IMG/VR virus record: IMGVR_UViG_3300031787_000016
Span: 1-64,000 of that record
Reading direction: 5' to 3' (one strand)
DNA: 64,000 nt
Origin: a virus
Positions 53,701 through 62,138 of this stretch are shown piece by piece (the stretch's first letter is position 1; each line of letters begins with the position of its first letter). A program made the translations under genes and the position numbers. Below the pieces are notes generated by a model. It was not told where the DNA came from and searched no databases. It saw only the letters and a list, made by a program, of their open reading frames with translations.

Positions 53701-56507
53701 GCAGAGGTCAGTGTCACAGAAAGGGGTATATCACTTTTAAATGTGTTTAGTCGGCGTAGTTGGTTGTCAAGAACTGCTCGTTTCCTATCTGTTTCTACAG
53801 CTTCTTTTTTAGATTTTGCTTGACCTTCAAGAAGCTTTTTTTGCTCTTGTAAGTCGCGGACTAAATCTCTAGCACCAGCCCCACCATTATCTTGTGCATC
53901 TTTAATAGCTGCATCAATAGTTGAAATCTCTTTCTCAATCTGGTCAACTTGATTTTCAGCCTTCTTTTTAATTACTTGAAGGTCTTCTTCACTAAGAACA
54001 ATTCCTAATTGAATCTTTCTTCCGACATTTCTCTCTTCGTCATTTAGGGGGTTGAAATCTTTATTTTTGATAGCTTGTTGATTTTTAGCTATTTGTGAAG
54101 ATAGAAGCGCTCTTGCTTTGCCAAACTCTTCTTGGTTAATACCGCTTATGAAAGATTTACCAGAAACAGTGTTGTAAAACTGCTTTAGGTTATCTAAGCC
54201 ATCTAAGAAATTTTGGGTGCTTTGGTCAAGTTTTTTTATTTGTGCATCAACATCACTGAGTCCTTTTACAAATTCGTCAAGACCACCTACATTCTTTAAG
54301 TCTTTGAGGTCTTCTGTCAGAGTTTTGATTTCAGGTATACTTGCTTTGTTTGTTAAGCCAGTGAAAACATTCCCAATAAATTGCAGAGCAGTAGAAGCAG
54401 CAAAACCCGCAAGACCGACAACTCCTAACCCTTTAGCAAAAGAGAATAACTCCCCAACTGCACCACCAATCACATTACGGACAGGGGCAGCAGCTTCCCA
54501 CAATTTACCAAGACTTCCAGTAAGTTTTCCAACAGATTCCTTCGCCCCACCAAAAGCACGACCTATACCAGCTATGCCACTTTTTTCAGGGAAAGAGTTT
54601 AAACGTTTTAGTTCTGCATCGCTTGCAGCAGGAATGGATACATTGTTTTTAATTACTTCTGGTTGAACTTTGTTGCTTTTCCTTTGCCCTAGCCCAGTTT
54701 TTTCCTTTACCTCTTGCCCTACTTGAGCAATTTCTTCGTTGACTTGCTTGACGATATCTTTTACTTTAGATACAACTGTTTTAGCAATTTTTACAATACT
54801 AGCTTCAATTTTTTGCGCTAATGTTTCGTACTTGACATCTCCATCATCAAGTTTGAGAGCAGACTTAATTTTTTCACCTAAACGTCCAAGATTCTTAAAC
54901 AGAAAAGAGAAAAATGCAAGTGGAGCAACTACACTGAACACGCTGCCAATAAATCCAGACACAGCTTGAAACTTATTGGCAATACCATCAATGGAACCCG
55001 CAAAACTACCAAAAGTGCTTGTACTTTTAGTCCCTAGCACACCTAACAATGTGTTGGTATCTTCTAGATTTTTTTTGACACCTTCCCCAACTCCAGAGCC
55101 AAATTCTTCAACCGCAGCTTGAGATTTGTTGAATGAAGACCTAAATGCACCTTCTAATGTTTTCCCACGCTCTTTGGAAGACTCACTGAACTTATCGATG
55201 CCTTCAGCGCTACCTGCATTATCAATTTCATCACGAAACTTTTTGCGGTTTTCTCCTCCAGATTGCAATAAAGCATTTGCCGCCTTTGCTGCTTCACTTG
55301 AACTGAAGATACCATTTAGAGCGTCACGACTACCACCAGTGGCTTTACCTATACGCTCGATGATTTTAATTAGACCTTCGGCTTTTAGCGCTCCAAATCC
55401 AAATTGAATAGGTTTACCAGCTTCATCTTTTAGGGTAGCAAGCGCACTTTGAGCTTTAGGGACATTACTGACAATTTCGTTTACAAGAGACTTGATTGCA
55501 GTCGAACCTTCGCCAGCAGATAGACCTTGCGTGGTGACAAGAGCCAAAGCCGTAGCCATTTCTTCAAAAGCAACACCAGCACCTACACCAGTTGACGCTA
55601 GTTCAGCCGCCTCAGCATTTAATTGGTCAAGTGTGAGAATACCTACCTTAGTAGTCGCAAATAGTTGTGCTGCCCGTTTATCCGCATCTCTGAACGTATC
55701 GCCTAAGTTCTTGTTAGCAGCAAGAATCTTGACAATACCTTGGTTGGTTCCTTCAATATTTGCAAAGCCAACTTCAGCTAAGTTAATGGAGGCATTACCT
55801 ACACTTTTTTGGGCTTGTCTGGAACTAAAACCAGCAGAAGCAATGTCATATTGAGCGTTAAGCGTTTGTGTAGAATTTGTTGCAAAGTTTGTCTCGCGTT
55901 GTAATTCGCGCAATGCTTTGATACGAGCGCCGACAGCACTAAGCGCAGATTCTTCAGAAGAGGTTGTAATTGTAGCTAGACGAAACGCAGCAGATTCTAC
56001 TTTGCTGTATGCTGCAACCGCGCCGATAGACCACTTTTGATATGAACTGTTGTCGAAGATGATTTGGCTGGCAGTACTGATGCGATTGAATACGCCGTCA
56101 GTAGTTTCTTCGAGAATTTTGATGTTCGCGCCAAACTCTTTCGTGCCAAGAATCGCTTCGCTAAAATCGAGACTCTTACTGATACCGACTAAGTTCTTGA
56201 CGGAAGTGTAAGCACCATCTACAATACTTTTTGCGCCTTGAATCTTGTTGAACGCACTACTGATGTTGGCTACAGCAAACGTGGCATTTATAGCGATGGA
56301 ACCGAGCGCACCAAGAGAAGCACCTAACTTAGCCGTCTGACTAATATTAGATGCCCAAGTACCCGACAATTTAGTGAGACTTTTATCAAGTTCAGCTACG
56401 TTGCCGAGCGTACCCCGAATATCATCACCAATGTTTAGAGTGCCTTTATTGAGCGCATCTTTAATTGCTGATTGAGATGGAGATGTATCTATCGAGGGTG
56501 CTGCCAT
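50736..56507 (-). CDS. Tail tape-measure protein
   Basis: 1923 residues, the longest gene here. N-terminal region has the phage tape-measure signature: LASTGVGAGVAFEEMATALA, LVTTQGLSAGEGSTAIKSLV. Hydrophobic segments follow (SVFSVVAPLAFFSFLFK; GVVGLAGFAAS-type). The rest is long alpha-helix with many coiled-coil heptads. Tape measures set tail length, here roughly 0.29 micrometre at 0.15 nm per residue (established rule, applied by inference). It follows the chaperone pair. Confidence 0.92.
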   Translation of the reverse strand: MAAPSIDTSPSQSAIKDALNKGTLNIGDDIRGTLGNVAELDKSLTKLSGTWASNISQTAKLGASLGALGSIAINATFAVANISSAFNKIQGAKSIVDGAYTSVKNLVGISKSLDFSEAILGTKEFGANIKILEETTDGVFNRISTASQIIFDNSSYQKWSIGAVAAYSKVESAAFRLATITTSSEESALSAVGARIKALRELQRETNFATNSTQTLNAQYDIASAGFSSRQAQKSVGNASINLAEVGFANIEGTNQGIVKILAANKNLGDTFRDADKRAAQLFATTKVGILTLDQLNAEAAELASTGVGAGVAFEEMATALALVTTQGLSAGEGSTAIKSLVNEIVSNVPKAQSALATLKDEAGKPIQFGFGALKAEGLIKIIERIGKATGGSRDALNGIFSSSEAAKAANALLQSGGENRKKFRDEIDNAGSAEGIDKFSESSKERGKTLEGAFRSSFNKSQAAVEEFGSGVGEGVKKNLEDTNTLLGVLGTKSTSTFGSFAGSIDGIANKFQAVSGFIGSVFSVVAPLAFFSFLFKNLGRLGEKIKSALKLDDGDVKYETLAQKIEASIVKIAKTVVSKVKDIVKQVNEEIAQVGQEVKEKTGLGQRKSNKVQPEVIKNNVSIPAASDAELKRLNSFPEKSGIAGIGRAFGGAKESVGKLTGSLGKLWEAAAPVRNVIGGAVGELFSFAKGLGVVGLAGFAASTALQFIGNVFTGLTNKASIPEIKTLTEDLKDLKNVGGLDEFVKGLSDVDAQIKKLDQSTQNFLDGLDNLKQFYNTVSGKSFISGINQEEFGKARALLSSQIAKNQQAIKNKDFNPLNDEERNVGRKIQLGIVLSEEDLQVIKKKAENQVDQIEKEISTIDAAIKDAQDNGGAGARDLVRDLQEQKKLLEGQAKSKKEAVETDRKRAVLDNQLRRLNTFKSDIPLSVTLTSAARSSANAQFADLKKTLDTVFTVDTIDISKVDVNILSQLNSQIKDSLQSIEVQADLDPQGALDALQRITKEAKATQVIASNPLLQKATDNAFKVVAEKAIGYNTAIANSYTKLFSTLSGLGAVGGEAIGQATARNLQSIQKNIATLKAGLDKPNIDAVEYANTLSKIADLSAEAFNIKNSGQITEELGKRKQVLTFNQQLLDVQKNIVSLFSQESKFGSFSVSLAQAKLAAAEKELSVKQESLAISAREEEITKRNIVEAAKAEVGNRTQLLQSVLTNGKISGKDAQSKFGIDSAIDLASSKDVANKKAEADKTIRLNQEKLKESESKTQEGFFKIDPASLEQLKLSLFKEEFDRFTKESTSIIPIDTLPELTKNVANDSVAAKLSKLIGKDANGTQFIDTEAARNSGSEAIRKAYFDAAAQIKAEQQALQTNIANANTTKNNITGGADQLKERVANIDIESAKKVVKQAEEDLKFTVVANRLKQEIGALSETIARNEAAIDASFAGQQRLVDISKGVGDAFSSLGSTASSLFSASSLGAVFSNIGSKFGDKLNQILIDANKDISKSAAKVNTLRATRDRVAAAELDALKQGRSDPDLNKAEKDLSKQLKSAQIEYDRDVQYVKQRTILEGLNATMERFNAITKEGADKLEKVATLANARLDLQGRREASTVQSNQATRGFSSSVLGLFGQNNPAAAALIGRNEILATIEKTQADKNEAGRAGEKELNTLQVQEQQLKTEETMLVNALTQTKLLSVLVSKLDPSSGIQVGDISGVNKFIGDIPKNIADAQKQTLGSLALNRETQSFVKQDTFSKINNIGLNGQSQILDIAQRNPSAGLISIKEVGTALSTGFATQQPIQNITNRTPFGADFEATQRQLQTIGGSTRDSVQQQAQQLQDQINKETRKITNDFRDASPNKPQTASSVGNTTDLRVVVNNSITIDGVKTTFGGDSLNKVGAAVGKSGDVIEKALTGFGKAFLDLSKTAFGV

Positions 56508-56550
56508 GTTGCCTTACACTTCTTAGTTGCATCCAATCATTGTATCATCG

Positions 56551-56961
56551 CTAATTATTGAAGAAGTCGAAGCTGTATTTCTTGATGCCTCTCAGGGTTC
56601 GCTTATCTAGATTTTCCCAAGGTATTTGCTTGTTACCTAAATTGTCCAACAACTCGTTGAACTTCTCATTCTTTATTTCTTGTATCTTAATATCAGGAGA
56701 ATAGGATGCTTCACGTTTTAGGGCTAAAAGTGTCCGAATATCCCAATAATCAAGAGTGCGCCATAATTCCAGAGCGTTCTCTGGATATGCAGAAAGAAGA
56801 CAGTCAAGAATTACATCACTGACTTCAAACTCTACAGGGTCTTTAAATCGAGGGAAATCTAGTTCGGTGAGTCTTCGGTTGGTTTTTGCTTGTTGGCTTC
56901 GACCAGACTTTCGATTTCTTTCTCCCGTTCCAGAAGAAGTTTGCCCTGATTCAGTCTCCAC
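56551..56961 (-). CDS. Tail assembly chaperone, frameshifted extension
   Basis: 136 residues in the -1 frame relative to the upstream gene, overlapping it by 103 bases. The only start is a GTG with no ribosome site (56959-56961). The layout matches lambda G/G-T: the second frame is made by -1 frameshifting, extending the chaperone. Contains FEVSDVILDCLLSAYP, ELWRTLDYWDIRTLLA. It lies directly before the tape measure, which fits. Confidence 0.7.
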   Translation of the reverse strand: METESGQTSSGTGERNRKSGRSQQAKTNRRLTELDFPRFKDPVEFEVSDVILDCLLSAYPENALELWRTLDYWDIRTLLALKREASYSPDIKIQEIKNEKFNELLDNLGNKQIPWENLDKRTLRGIKKYSFDFFNN

Positions 56962-57380
56962 TGATGGTAGTGGTTCTGGAGTTGTAGCTCGAAGGGCAAA
57001 AAATGCAGCTTGCTGACCTCTGGTTCTGTAGTGCCTTCAACTTTACGAGTCTTTTCGTCGATAGAGCCGTTGAATACTAAGCGAACGAGTTGTTCCCAAT
57101 TTTCCTTAAGGTCTTCGTAGTCCAAATAGGTTTCGTCCTTACCTTGAATTGGTAATAGACCCAAATATTCTTTGATGAGTGCAACAATGTCGTCTTGAAC
57201 AAATAACTCTGAGATGGCTCCGTTTACTTCGAGATATTTGCCAACCAACTCACCTTGAAGTTCAATCAGGCGTTTTAGGTTGCTTTGTGGAGTGCGTCTT
57301 ACGCGAACTTTTTCACCGCTATCTAGAATGACCTCTAGGGTTTGGTAGGATGGTTTGTTTGATGTCGAGGAGGCTGCCAT
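56859..57380 (-). CDS. Tail assembly chaperone (lambda gpG-like position)
   Basis: 173 residues from ATG 57380. Beta then helical (QTLEVILDSGEKVRVRRTPQ; ELQLQNHYHQWRLNQGKLL). The short C-terminal tail KQKPTEDSPN-stop crosses an A5 tract where -1 slippage would enter the frame of 56551-56961. In this gene order it should bind the tape measure during tail assembly. Homology to gpG is by position, not by sequence. Confidence 0.65.
   Translation of the reverse strand: MAASSTSNKPSYQTLEVILDSGEKVRVRRTPQSNLKRLIELQGELVGKYLEVNGAISELFVQDDIVALIKEYLGLLPIQGKDETYLDYEDLKENWEQLVRLVFNGSIDEKTRKVEGTTEPEVSKLHFLPFELQLQNHYHQWRLNQGKLLLEREKEIESLVEANKQKPTEDSPN
56881..56889 (-). promoter_or_regulatory. Candidate -1 frameshift site in the chaperone overlap
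   Basis: On the coding strand the zero frame reads CAA AAA CCA; the second frame reads GCA AAA ACC. The A5 run allows the AAA tRNA to slip back one base. It is not a canonical X XXY YYZ heptamer, so efficiency is uncertain; the rest of the overlap has no better site. Confidence 0.45.
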
Positions 57381-57747
57381 AAAATTGTCCTAGTTGTGTT
57401 TTTTCGTTGAGAGTTGATTTGTTTTGCACAGATAGCTTTGGTTGAAAAGCGTAAAGTGCCTTGTAGCCGTAAGATTCGTTGCGTGGGTCTTCTTTCTGAT
57501 GTATAGACCGAAGAAAGAAAGAGCATATCCTACCGTCAAAAGCCATCACATAGAAAAACAAGTCAAATATGTAGTCTAATACGAGTGGACTTTCGTAATA
57601 ATTAGCATAGCATATCTCTATTGTTGCTTTGTCTGAGTCAACAACAATATGGTAAGGGGCAGGGAACGTAAAAAAATCGCTATCCAAACTCCTGACAAAG
57701 AGGTTTGAGATAGCGAAATATTTAGTACCTTCACATTCGATACTCAT
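57319..57747 (-). CDS. Small tail-region protein, unknown
   Basis: 142 residues, aromatic and beta-rich (FFTFPAPYHIVVDSDKATIE; VMAFDGRICSFFLRSIH). Overlaps the chaperone gene by 62 bases. Between tail tube and chaperone, as for minor tail components. No family recognised. Confidence 0.6.
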   Translation of the reverse strand: MSIECEGTKYFAISNLFVRSLDSDFFTFPAPYHIVVDSDKATIEICYANYYESPLVLDYIFDLFFYVMAFDGRICSFFLRSIHQKEDPRNESYGYKALYAFQPKLSVQNKSTLNEKTQLGQFYGSLLDIKQTILPNPRGHSR

Positions 57748-57753
57748 TTAAGT

Positions 57754-58605
57754 TTATGCGCCAGTAGGTGCGGCTACACCAGCTTTGGTGCGATAACTGT
57801 TGAGGTCAATTTGGTACTGACCGATATTGCTGTAAGTCAAGGCTGAGTAGACCAGACCATTGAAACCTTCAGTGCTACCGACAACCTGAGAACCATCGAG
57901 AGTCGCGGAGGCAATACTTAGAGTGGCTTTTGCATTGACTGCATTATCAACAGGAGTTAAGCGAAGAACCGTTAACACGCCATCAACTGCACCACCTTTG
58001 ATAGTGACGTTACCAGCTACGCCTGTGGTCGCTACGGTGCTATCGAAATCGATTTCGTTAGGATTAGCTACAGCAGTGGATTTACGAACGGCTGTGACGC
58101 GAATTTTGGGGGTTACGCTGACACTTGCAACTTTACTTTCAGTTAGAGCTTTGTCAATGTAGATTTTACGAGCTACATAGTCAATTTTTGTGACAATGGT
58201 GTTGGCAGGAATGCCAGTACCAGCAGAAGCGACAGTGATTGCGTCGCCAGACTTGACTCCGAGGTTGGTGCTGTTGTAGTTTTCATCGTAAGTGATTTCC
58301 TTCAAGCCAGAAGCAAGATATACGTTGTTGACTGCTACGTTGCTTTTTGCCGTCAAAGAACCAGTTGCCAGTGCGGTAATAAAATCACCAACACGGACTT
58401 TATCGAATGCCCCAGCTACTTCAGCCTTTAATTTGGACTGAGTAGCGATAGGGATAACGGATGCGGTGATATCAGCTTGAGTGACAGCGATAGTTACAGG
58501 AACGTACTCAGAGTCACCAATTGTTTTGATTGGGTTCGTGCTGAGGTCGAGGGTTGTAAGTACTGTAGGATTAGCTACTCCTAAAGCAATTTGAATGTTT
58601 GACAT
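57754..58605 (-). CDS. Major tail tube-like protein
   Basis: 283 residues, Ala/Thr/Val-rich. MSNIQIALGVANPTVLTTLD and a C-terminal GFNGLVYSALTYSNIGQYQI. Composition, size and location (just before the chaperones and tape measure) fit a tail tube protein. The repeated beta (TPKIRVTAVRKSTAVANPNE) suggests one tube domain plus an insert. Could also be another structural tail protein. Confidence 0.6.
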   Translation of the reverse strand: MSNIQIALGVANPTVLTTLDLSTNPIKTIGDSEYVPVTIAVTQADITASVIPIATQSKLKAEVAGAFDKVRVGDFITALATGSLTAKSNVAVNNVYLASGLKEITYDENYNSTNLGVKSGDAITVASAGTGIPANTIVTKIDYVARKIYIDKALTESKVASVSVTPKIRVTAVRKSTAVANPNEIDFDSTVATTGVAGNVTIKGGAVDGVLTVLRLTPVDNAVNAKATLSIASATLDGSQVVGSTEGFNGLVYSALTYSNIGQYQIDLNSYRTKAGVAAPTGA

Positions 58606-58644
58606 GGTTATTTGTTCTTAACGTTAAGATTTAGTTTAATTATA

Positions 58645-59127
58645 TCAGTATGCGAAAACAGCACAATTTATCTTGGCGTAGTCGTAGATGAGGTCAGTAG
58701 TTGTGGCGGATTCGTATTTGATAGTAATACCTTGCTCTTTGTCAATAGTGAAAGGTATATTGTCATCAACTTCGCTGTTTTGAAGTATGCGTTTGATTTC
58801 TTTGGCTACATGGAAAGTCAGTCCTGAAGCTGTGTCCTTGGCGCTATAGGCTAGAACGTAAGCAATCGTGAGACTAACTACATCACCAGCACCGATTGGG
58901 AATAGTGTGGACTCTTCATTACGAAATATCTTCAGAAGTGGGTAGATATTCGTCCCCAGAGGCAGTTTGTTGGTATTGTCTACTGTGTAGCTGGAAATAG
59001 CTGATTTGCCGCCTAGAGCCGTACTAAAGGTGATATTAACCTCATTCCTAATGTACGCCGCAATTGTCTGAAGGTCTATGTCAGGAAACTTGAAGTCAAT
59101 AGGGTAAGTGGGACGGTCTATGAACAT
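58645..59127 (-). CDS. Tail terminator/completion-like protein
   Basis: 160 residues. Helix DLQTIAAYIRNEVNITFSTA, beta YPLLKIFRNEESTLFPIGAG, helix VAKEIKRILQNSE and edge strands follow the alpha/beta pattern of tail terminators. Located between connectors and the tube gene. Assignment mainly from order. Confidence 0.5.
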   Translation of the reverse strand: MFIDRPTYPIDFKFPDIDLQTIAAYIRNEVNITFSTALGGKSAISSYTVDNTNKLPLGTNIYPLLKIFRNEESTLFPIGAGDVVSLTIAYVLAYSAKDTASGLTFHVAKEIKRILQNSEVDDNIPFTIDKEQGITIKYESATTTDLIYDYAKINCAVFAY

Positions 59128-59129
59128 GG

Positions 59130-59831
59130 CTACCAGAAGCTAATTGTGTCTTGATTTCGGAGATTCCCAGAAGGAGCAATGTATCGAGCGCGGCGGGTTT
59201 GTACTCCGTCTACGATAAAGTCGCTATCATTAGTACCAACAACATCATTGAAGTCCTCAGCACAATAAAAACTAGGCTCAATGTTGAGATTCTTTTTAAA
59301 AATATCTGTATCGCTTGTACCATCGTTGTTGAGGTCGTAACCAATAAAGGGTTTTAATTCTTCTCCTGCTAATACAATATTTCTATTTTGTTGTTGTGGG
59401 GCGTTCGGGTCGTTTTGAATAGCTTGAAGTGCTGCGTTTGCACCAGCTACGAAGATACCAGTACCCGCAAATAGCGATTGTAGCTTGTCCAAGCCACGTT
59501 GTAGTGTTACTTGGCTAAATCCATCGTTGTTAGCTTCTCCGTCGGTCTGACGAGGAAATTTGAAGTCAATGATTTTCGCAATTGCGATGTCTTCCGAAAT
59601 CATCTTTAGGTAGTTGACAGTTGATGCCTCGGTCAGTTTGAGAGGGAACACATAAATCATTTGAAGATACGTGTCGATGTCACCTAACTCAACTTCGTCT
59701 ACAAGCATCTCAACAGTCTCAGTGTCAATCTCTTGAGTGGCAATACCAGTGATGCCAGATGTCTCTTGTTGTACAACTTCAAGGCGACCTTTCAGCTTGC
59801 GTGTAAGTGATTGAAGATTTGCGTATTTCAT
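59130..59831 (-). CDS. Head-tail connector-like protein with Ca-binding-type loop
   Basis: 233 residues. N-terminal KYANLQSLTRKLKGRLEVVQ looks like a connector helix; the middle has YLQMIYVFPLKLTEASTVNY; residues ~170-182 read DLNNDGTSDTD, a canonical calcium-binding EF-hand-like loop as in dockerins. C-terminal SDFIVDGVQTRRARYIAPSG is beta. Four bases from the next gene. Confidence 0.5.
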   Translation of the reverse strand: MKYANLQSLTRKLKGRLEVVQQETSGITGIATQEIDTETVEMLVDEVELGDIDTYLQMIYVFPLKLTEASTVNYLKMISEDIAIAKIIDFKFPRQTDGEANNDGFSQVTLQRGLDKLQSLFAGTGIFVAGANAALQAIQNDPNAPQQQNRNIVLAGEELKPFIGYDLNNDGTSDTDIFKKNLNIEPSFYCAEDFNDVVGTNDSDFIVDGVQTRRARYIAPSGNLRNQDTISFW

Positions 59832-59834
59832 GGT

Positions 59835-60365
59835 TTATCCATAGAGTAGTTTCCCGACATAAGGAAGATAACCTTGGCGAATGGCAGACTTTCCTTCGCG
59901 GAATGTATCTAGCTTGGCTCGGTAGTTGGCTCTGGCATTGGCACTCTCGCGGATTTTGTTTTTGGCTTCCACCTCTTGCTGACGGTGGATTGCTTCGTTG
60001 ATTTCTTGGTCAGTCATGTTTGCTAGCTCATCATCGGGAATGTCATCGATGCTGTAATAGCGTTGGCGACCTGTCAAGTTGAGAAATTCGGCTACTCCGC
60101 TACGCTCCGAGGCAGAAAAAGAGGATGAGGTGTGAGCCGAACTGAAGGAAGCGAGATTAGTGTTCATAAATGCGAATGTCATGTTCTTGCCCATACCTGC
60201 TGAGATTACACCTTTGCGGCGCTTGACTACGGGTGCTGTGAAACCGCCACTTTTTTTGTTGGTCGCATTGGGACGAGCTTGGGGCAAACGTTCACCGAAC
60301 ATCGGCTTCATTGCCCCTTGCTTCATTTTTTGCCCTGAGAGTGGGTTAGTTAGCTGATTTTCCAT
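59835..60365 (-). CDS. Basic head-associated protein, unknown
   Basis: 176 residues. Basic, disordered N-terminus (GERLPQARPNATNKKSGGFT), a Phe/Ser-rich segment (MTFAFMNTNLASFSSAHTSS) and a charged helical C-half (QEINEAIHRQQEVEAKNKI). Overlaps the upstream gene by 20 bases. The NLASF segment may be a remote variant of the FANF motif. Likely head or connector protein by position. Confidence 0.55.
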   Translation of the reverse strand: MENQLTNPLSGQKMKQGAMKPMFGERLPQARPNATNKKSGGFTAPVVKRRKGVISAGMGKNMTFAFMNTNLASFSSAHTSSSFSASERSGVAEFLNLTGRQRYYSIDDIPDDELANMTDQEINEAIHRQQEVEAKNKIRESANARANYRAKLDTFREGKSAIRQGYLPYVGKLLYG

Positions 60366-60873
60366 TTGTAGTTTCTGCGGTGTAGCCGAATGTCTTGAGT
60401 CCTTCGTATACTAGACCATGAGTGGGGTCGGGCAGTTCAAAGTCGATAACGGCGATGTCTTCCCATTTTTTGCTCTTGAGTGGAGCAATCTTGTCTAGTT
60501 GCGCGTATGATTCAATCTTAGCATCTTTACGAGCTTCGACGATTTTTTGGGTTGCTACTTTGCCAACGAACTTGAGAGCTTCGATTTCGGATGCTGAACA
60601 GGAGTTGATTTTCAGCTTTTTGACTGTGTGAATTGTGGTTGTGTTGTCGAAGGTTAGGTCATTACTAGGGATGAATGAGATGTCGGGAGAGGGATTTGTG
60701 GGAGTGATGGTCTGGAACTCACTGGCATTTACTAGAATTGCAGTACTGCGTTGACGAGCTTCATTTAGGTTAATTTCATATTCGTAATATTCTCCTGCTG
60801 GAACAGTGTGACCTTCACCATTGACATAGGCTGGGAAGATACGATAACGACGGGCTGGTTGCTTGTTAATCAT
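60346..60873 (-). CDS. Head-tail connector-region protein with helix-hairpin-helix
   Basis: 175 residues. N-terminal beta (RYRIFPAYVNGEGHTVPAGE), then a ComEA-type helix-hairpin-helix: LKINSCSASEIEALKFVGKV, ATQKIVEARKDAKIESYAQL. HhH motifs bind DNA without sequence preference, which could suit a protein at the head-neck DNA channel. First gene after the inserted endonuclease in transcription order. Confidence 0.6.
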   Translation of the reverse strand: MINKQPARRYRIFPAYVNGEGHTVPAGEYYEYEINLNEARQRSTAILVNASEFQTITPTNPSPDISFIPSNDLTFDNTTTIHTVKKLKINSCSASEIEALKFVGKVATQKIVEARKDAKIESYAQLDKIAPLKSKKWEDIAVIDFELPDPTHGLVYEGLKTFGYTAETTNGKSAN

Positions 60874-60895
60874 ATTTGTATAAGTGTAGATGTAT

Positions 60896-62044
60896 TTATG
60901 ATAGCAGAGATTGCTCGGCGGCTAGTCTAGCTGCGATTGCCTCTTGTATAGTCTTAAATGTGCCTAGCCTCTTTTTATTAAAGTCAGCCGTGTAAGACCC
61001 TCTCACTTCTCGAATACCTTTCGGTAATTCTTTTTTAGGTTTGTTAAACATAGCCGCAAAAGTTTGGTCATTATTGTAATAATAATCTTCGGCTTTTTTA
61101 CGAATATCGACAGCTTCTTCTAAAGTAGTAGAGCTTCCAACACGAAGTTGCTTACTATTTACAACAATAGTTACTGAAAATCTACCATTAGATTTCAGGC
61201 ACACACCTGTAGGATATGGGTGAGGCTGTTTAATTGTTAATAAATAGGAAAATTCTTCGCAACCTTCATTAATGTATTTCTCGGCATTTTGATATACTTG
61301 AGAAGCTTTTTCAGGCGTATTAAAAGTACCCAATTGGTACTGACGTTTATTCCAAGTAATCTTAGCTACATACTTACCATCTCTAAATAGTACTCCTCTA
61401 GGTAAGTCTCTAACCCTTTTTACTGCATCTAGTAAAGGTTTTACTGATTCGTCATTATCATAATAATATCGTTCCGCAAGCAATCTGTAGTTTAGAGCCT
61501 CTTCATAGGTCTTAAAAGAGCCTATGTAAATAGACCTTTTTATTTTTACTTCAAAAGTCCCGTCTTTTTTCTTGGTTACATTGCTGCCACTTTTAAAATT
61601 AGATTCTGAAAGAATTTTCCTTACTCGTTCAGTATGAGTTTTACCATAAAAAGGATTATTTTCTCCAGTTACCGATGCAATTTTATTTTGTTTTCTTTCA
61701 TATTCTTCAGGTAAAATTTTCCCGAAGTATTTTGTACTACGTGTTTGATTGTAAGATTCTCTCCAATTCTCGATTAAATCAAGATGGTGTTGCTCTTTAG
61801 TTAGTAATTCTTCTTGTGTCAGACCAACAAACTGTTCTAGAATCTCTATTTTAAAAGAAGATTCGCCGTATTTGTTAAAAGCTCTTTGCAAGAACTTATT
61901 TTTATGTGTATTGTTCCTTAGTCTTGAAAAGTGGTCAATAATTCGTTTATTTAGTTGTTTGCTGCTCCCAATATAGAATTTGTTGTTTGTGGTATTGGTA
62001 ATTTTATAGATACCTTGGGTCGAGGGGTATTGTTGAATAGACAT
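60896..62044 (-). CDS. GIY-YIG homing endonuclease with AP2-like repeats
   Basis: 382 residues. GIY-YIG at the N-terminus (GIYKITNTTNNKFYIGSSKQ, Arg in NKRIIDHF, Glu near TKEQHHLDLI), one NUMOD3 (NPFYGKTHTERVRKILSES), then four AP2/ERF-like DNA-binding modules, e.g. GSFKTYEEALNYRLLAERYY, GTFNTPEKASQVYQNAEKY, GSSTTLEEAVDIRKKAEDYY, GTFKTIQEAIAARLAAEQ. Sits between capsid and connector genes behind a terminator, a typical homing site. No RHH partner adjoins it. Confidence 0.88.
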   Translation of the reverse strand: MSIQQYPSTQGIYKITNTTNNKFYIGSSKQLNKRIIDHFSRLRNNTHKNKFLQRAFNKYGESSFKIEILEQFVGLTQEELLTKEQHHLDLIENWRESYNQTRSTKYFGKILPEEYERKQNKIASVTGENNPFYGKTHTERVRKILSESNFKSGSNVTKKKDGTFEVKIKRSIYIGSFKTYEEALNYRLLAERYYYDNDESVKPLLDAVKRVRDLPRGVLFRDGKYVAKITWNKRQYQLGTFNTPEKASQVYQNAEKYINEGCEEFSYLLTIKQPHPYPTGVCLKSNGRFSVTIVVNSKQLRVGSSTTLEEAVDIRKKAEDYYYNNDQTFAAMFNKPKKELPKGIREVRGSYTADFNKKRLGTFKTIQEAIAARLAAEQSLLS

Positions 62045-62138
62045 AAATTTTTACTGGTAAGATTGGTAAATTTAAAAAGCGACAGGGCTACCAGACCTTT
62101 TCGAGTTGCAATCTCTATTCGCTTATTTTTAGTATAAC

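Noticed and set aside
54217-54666. Plus-strand frames inside the tape-measure gene
   Set aside because: Shadows of a long helical gene; no ribosome sites and biased composition.
60896-62138. A third RHH/GIY-YIG module
   Set aside because: No RHH frame or 25-bp operator lies upstream of this endonuclease, and its DNA-binding repeats are of another type.
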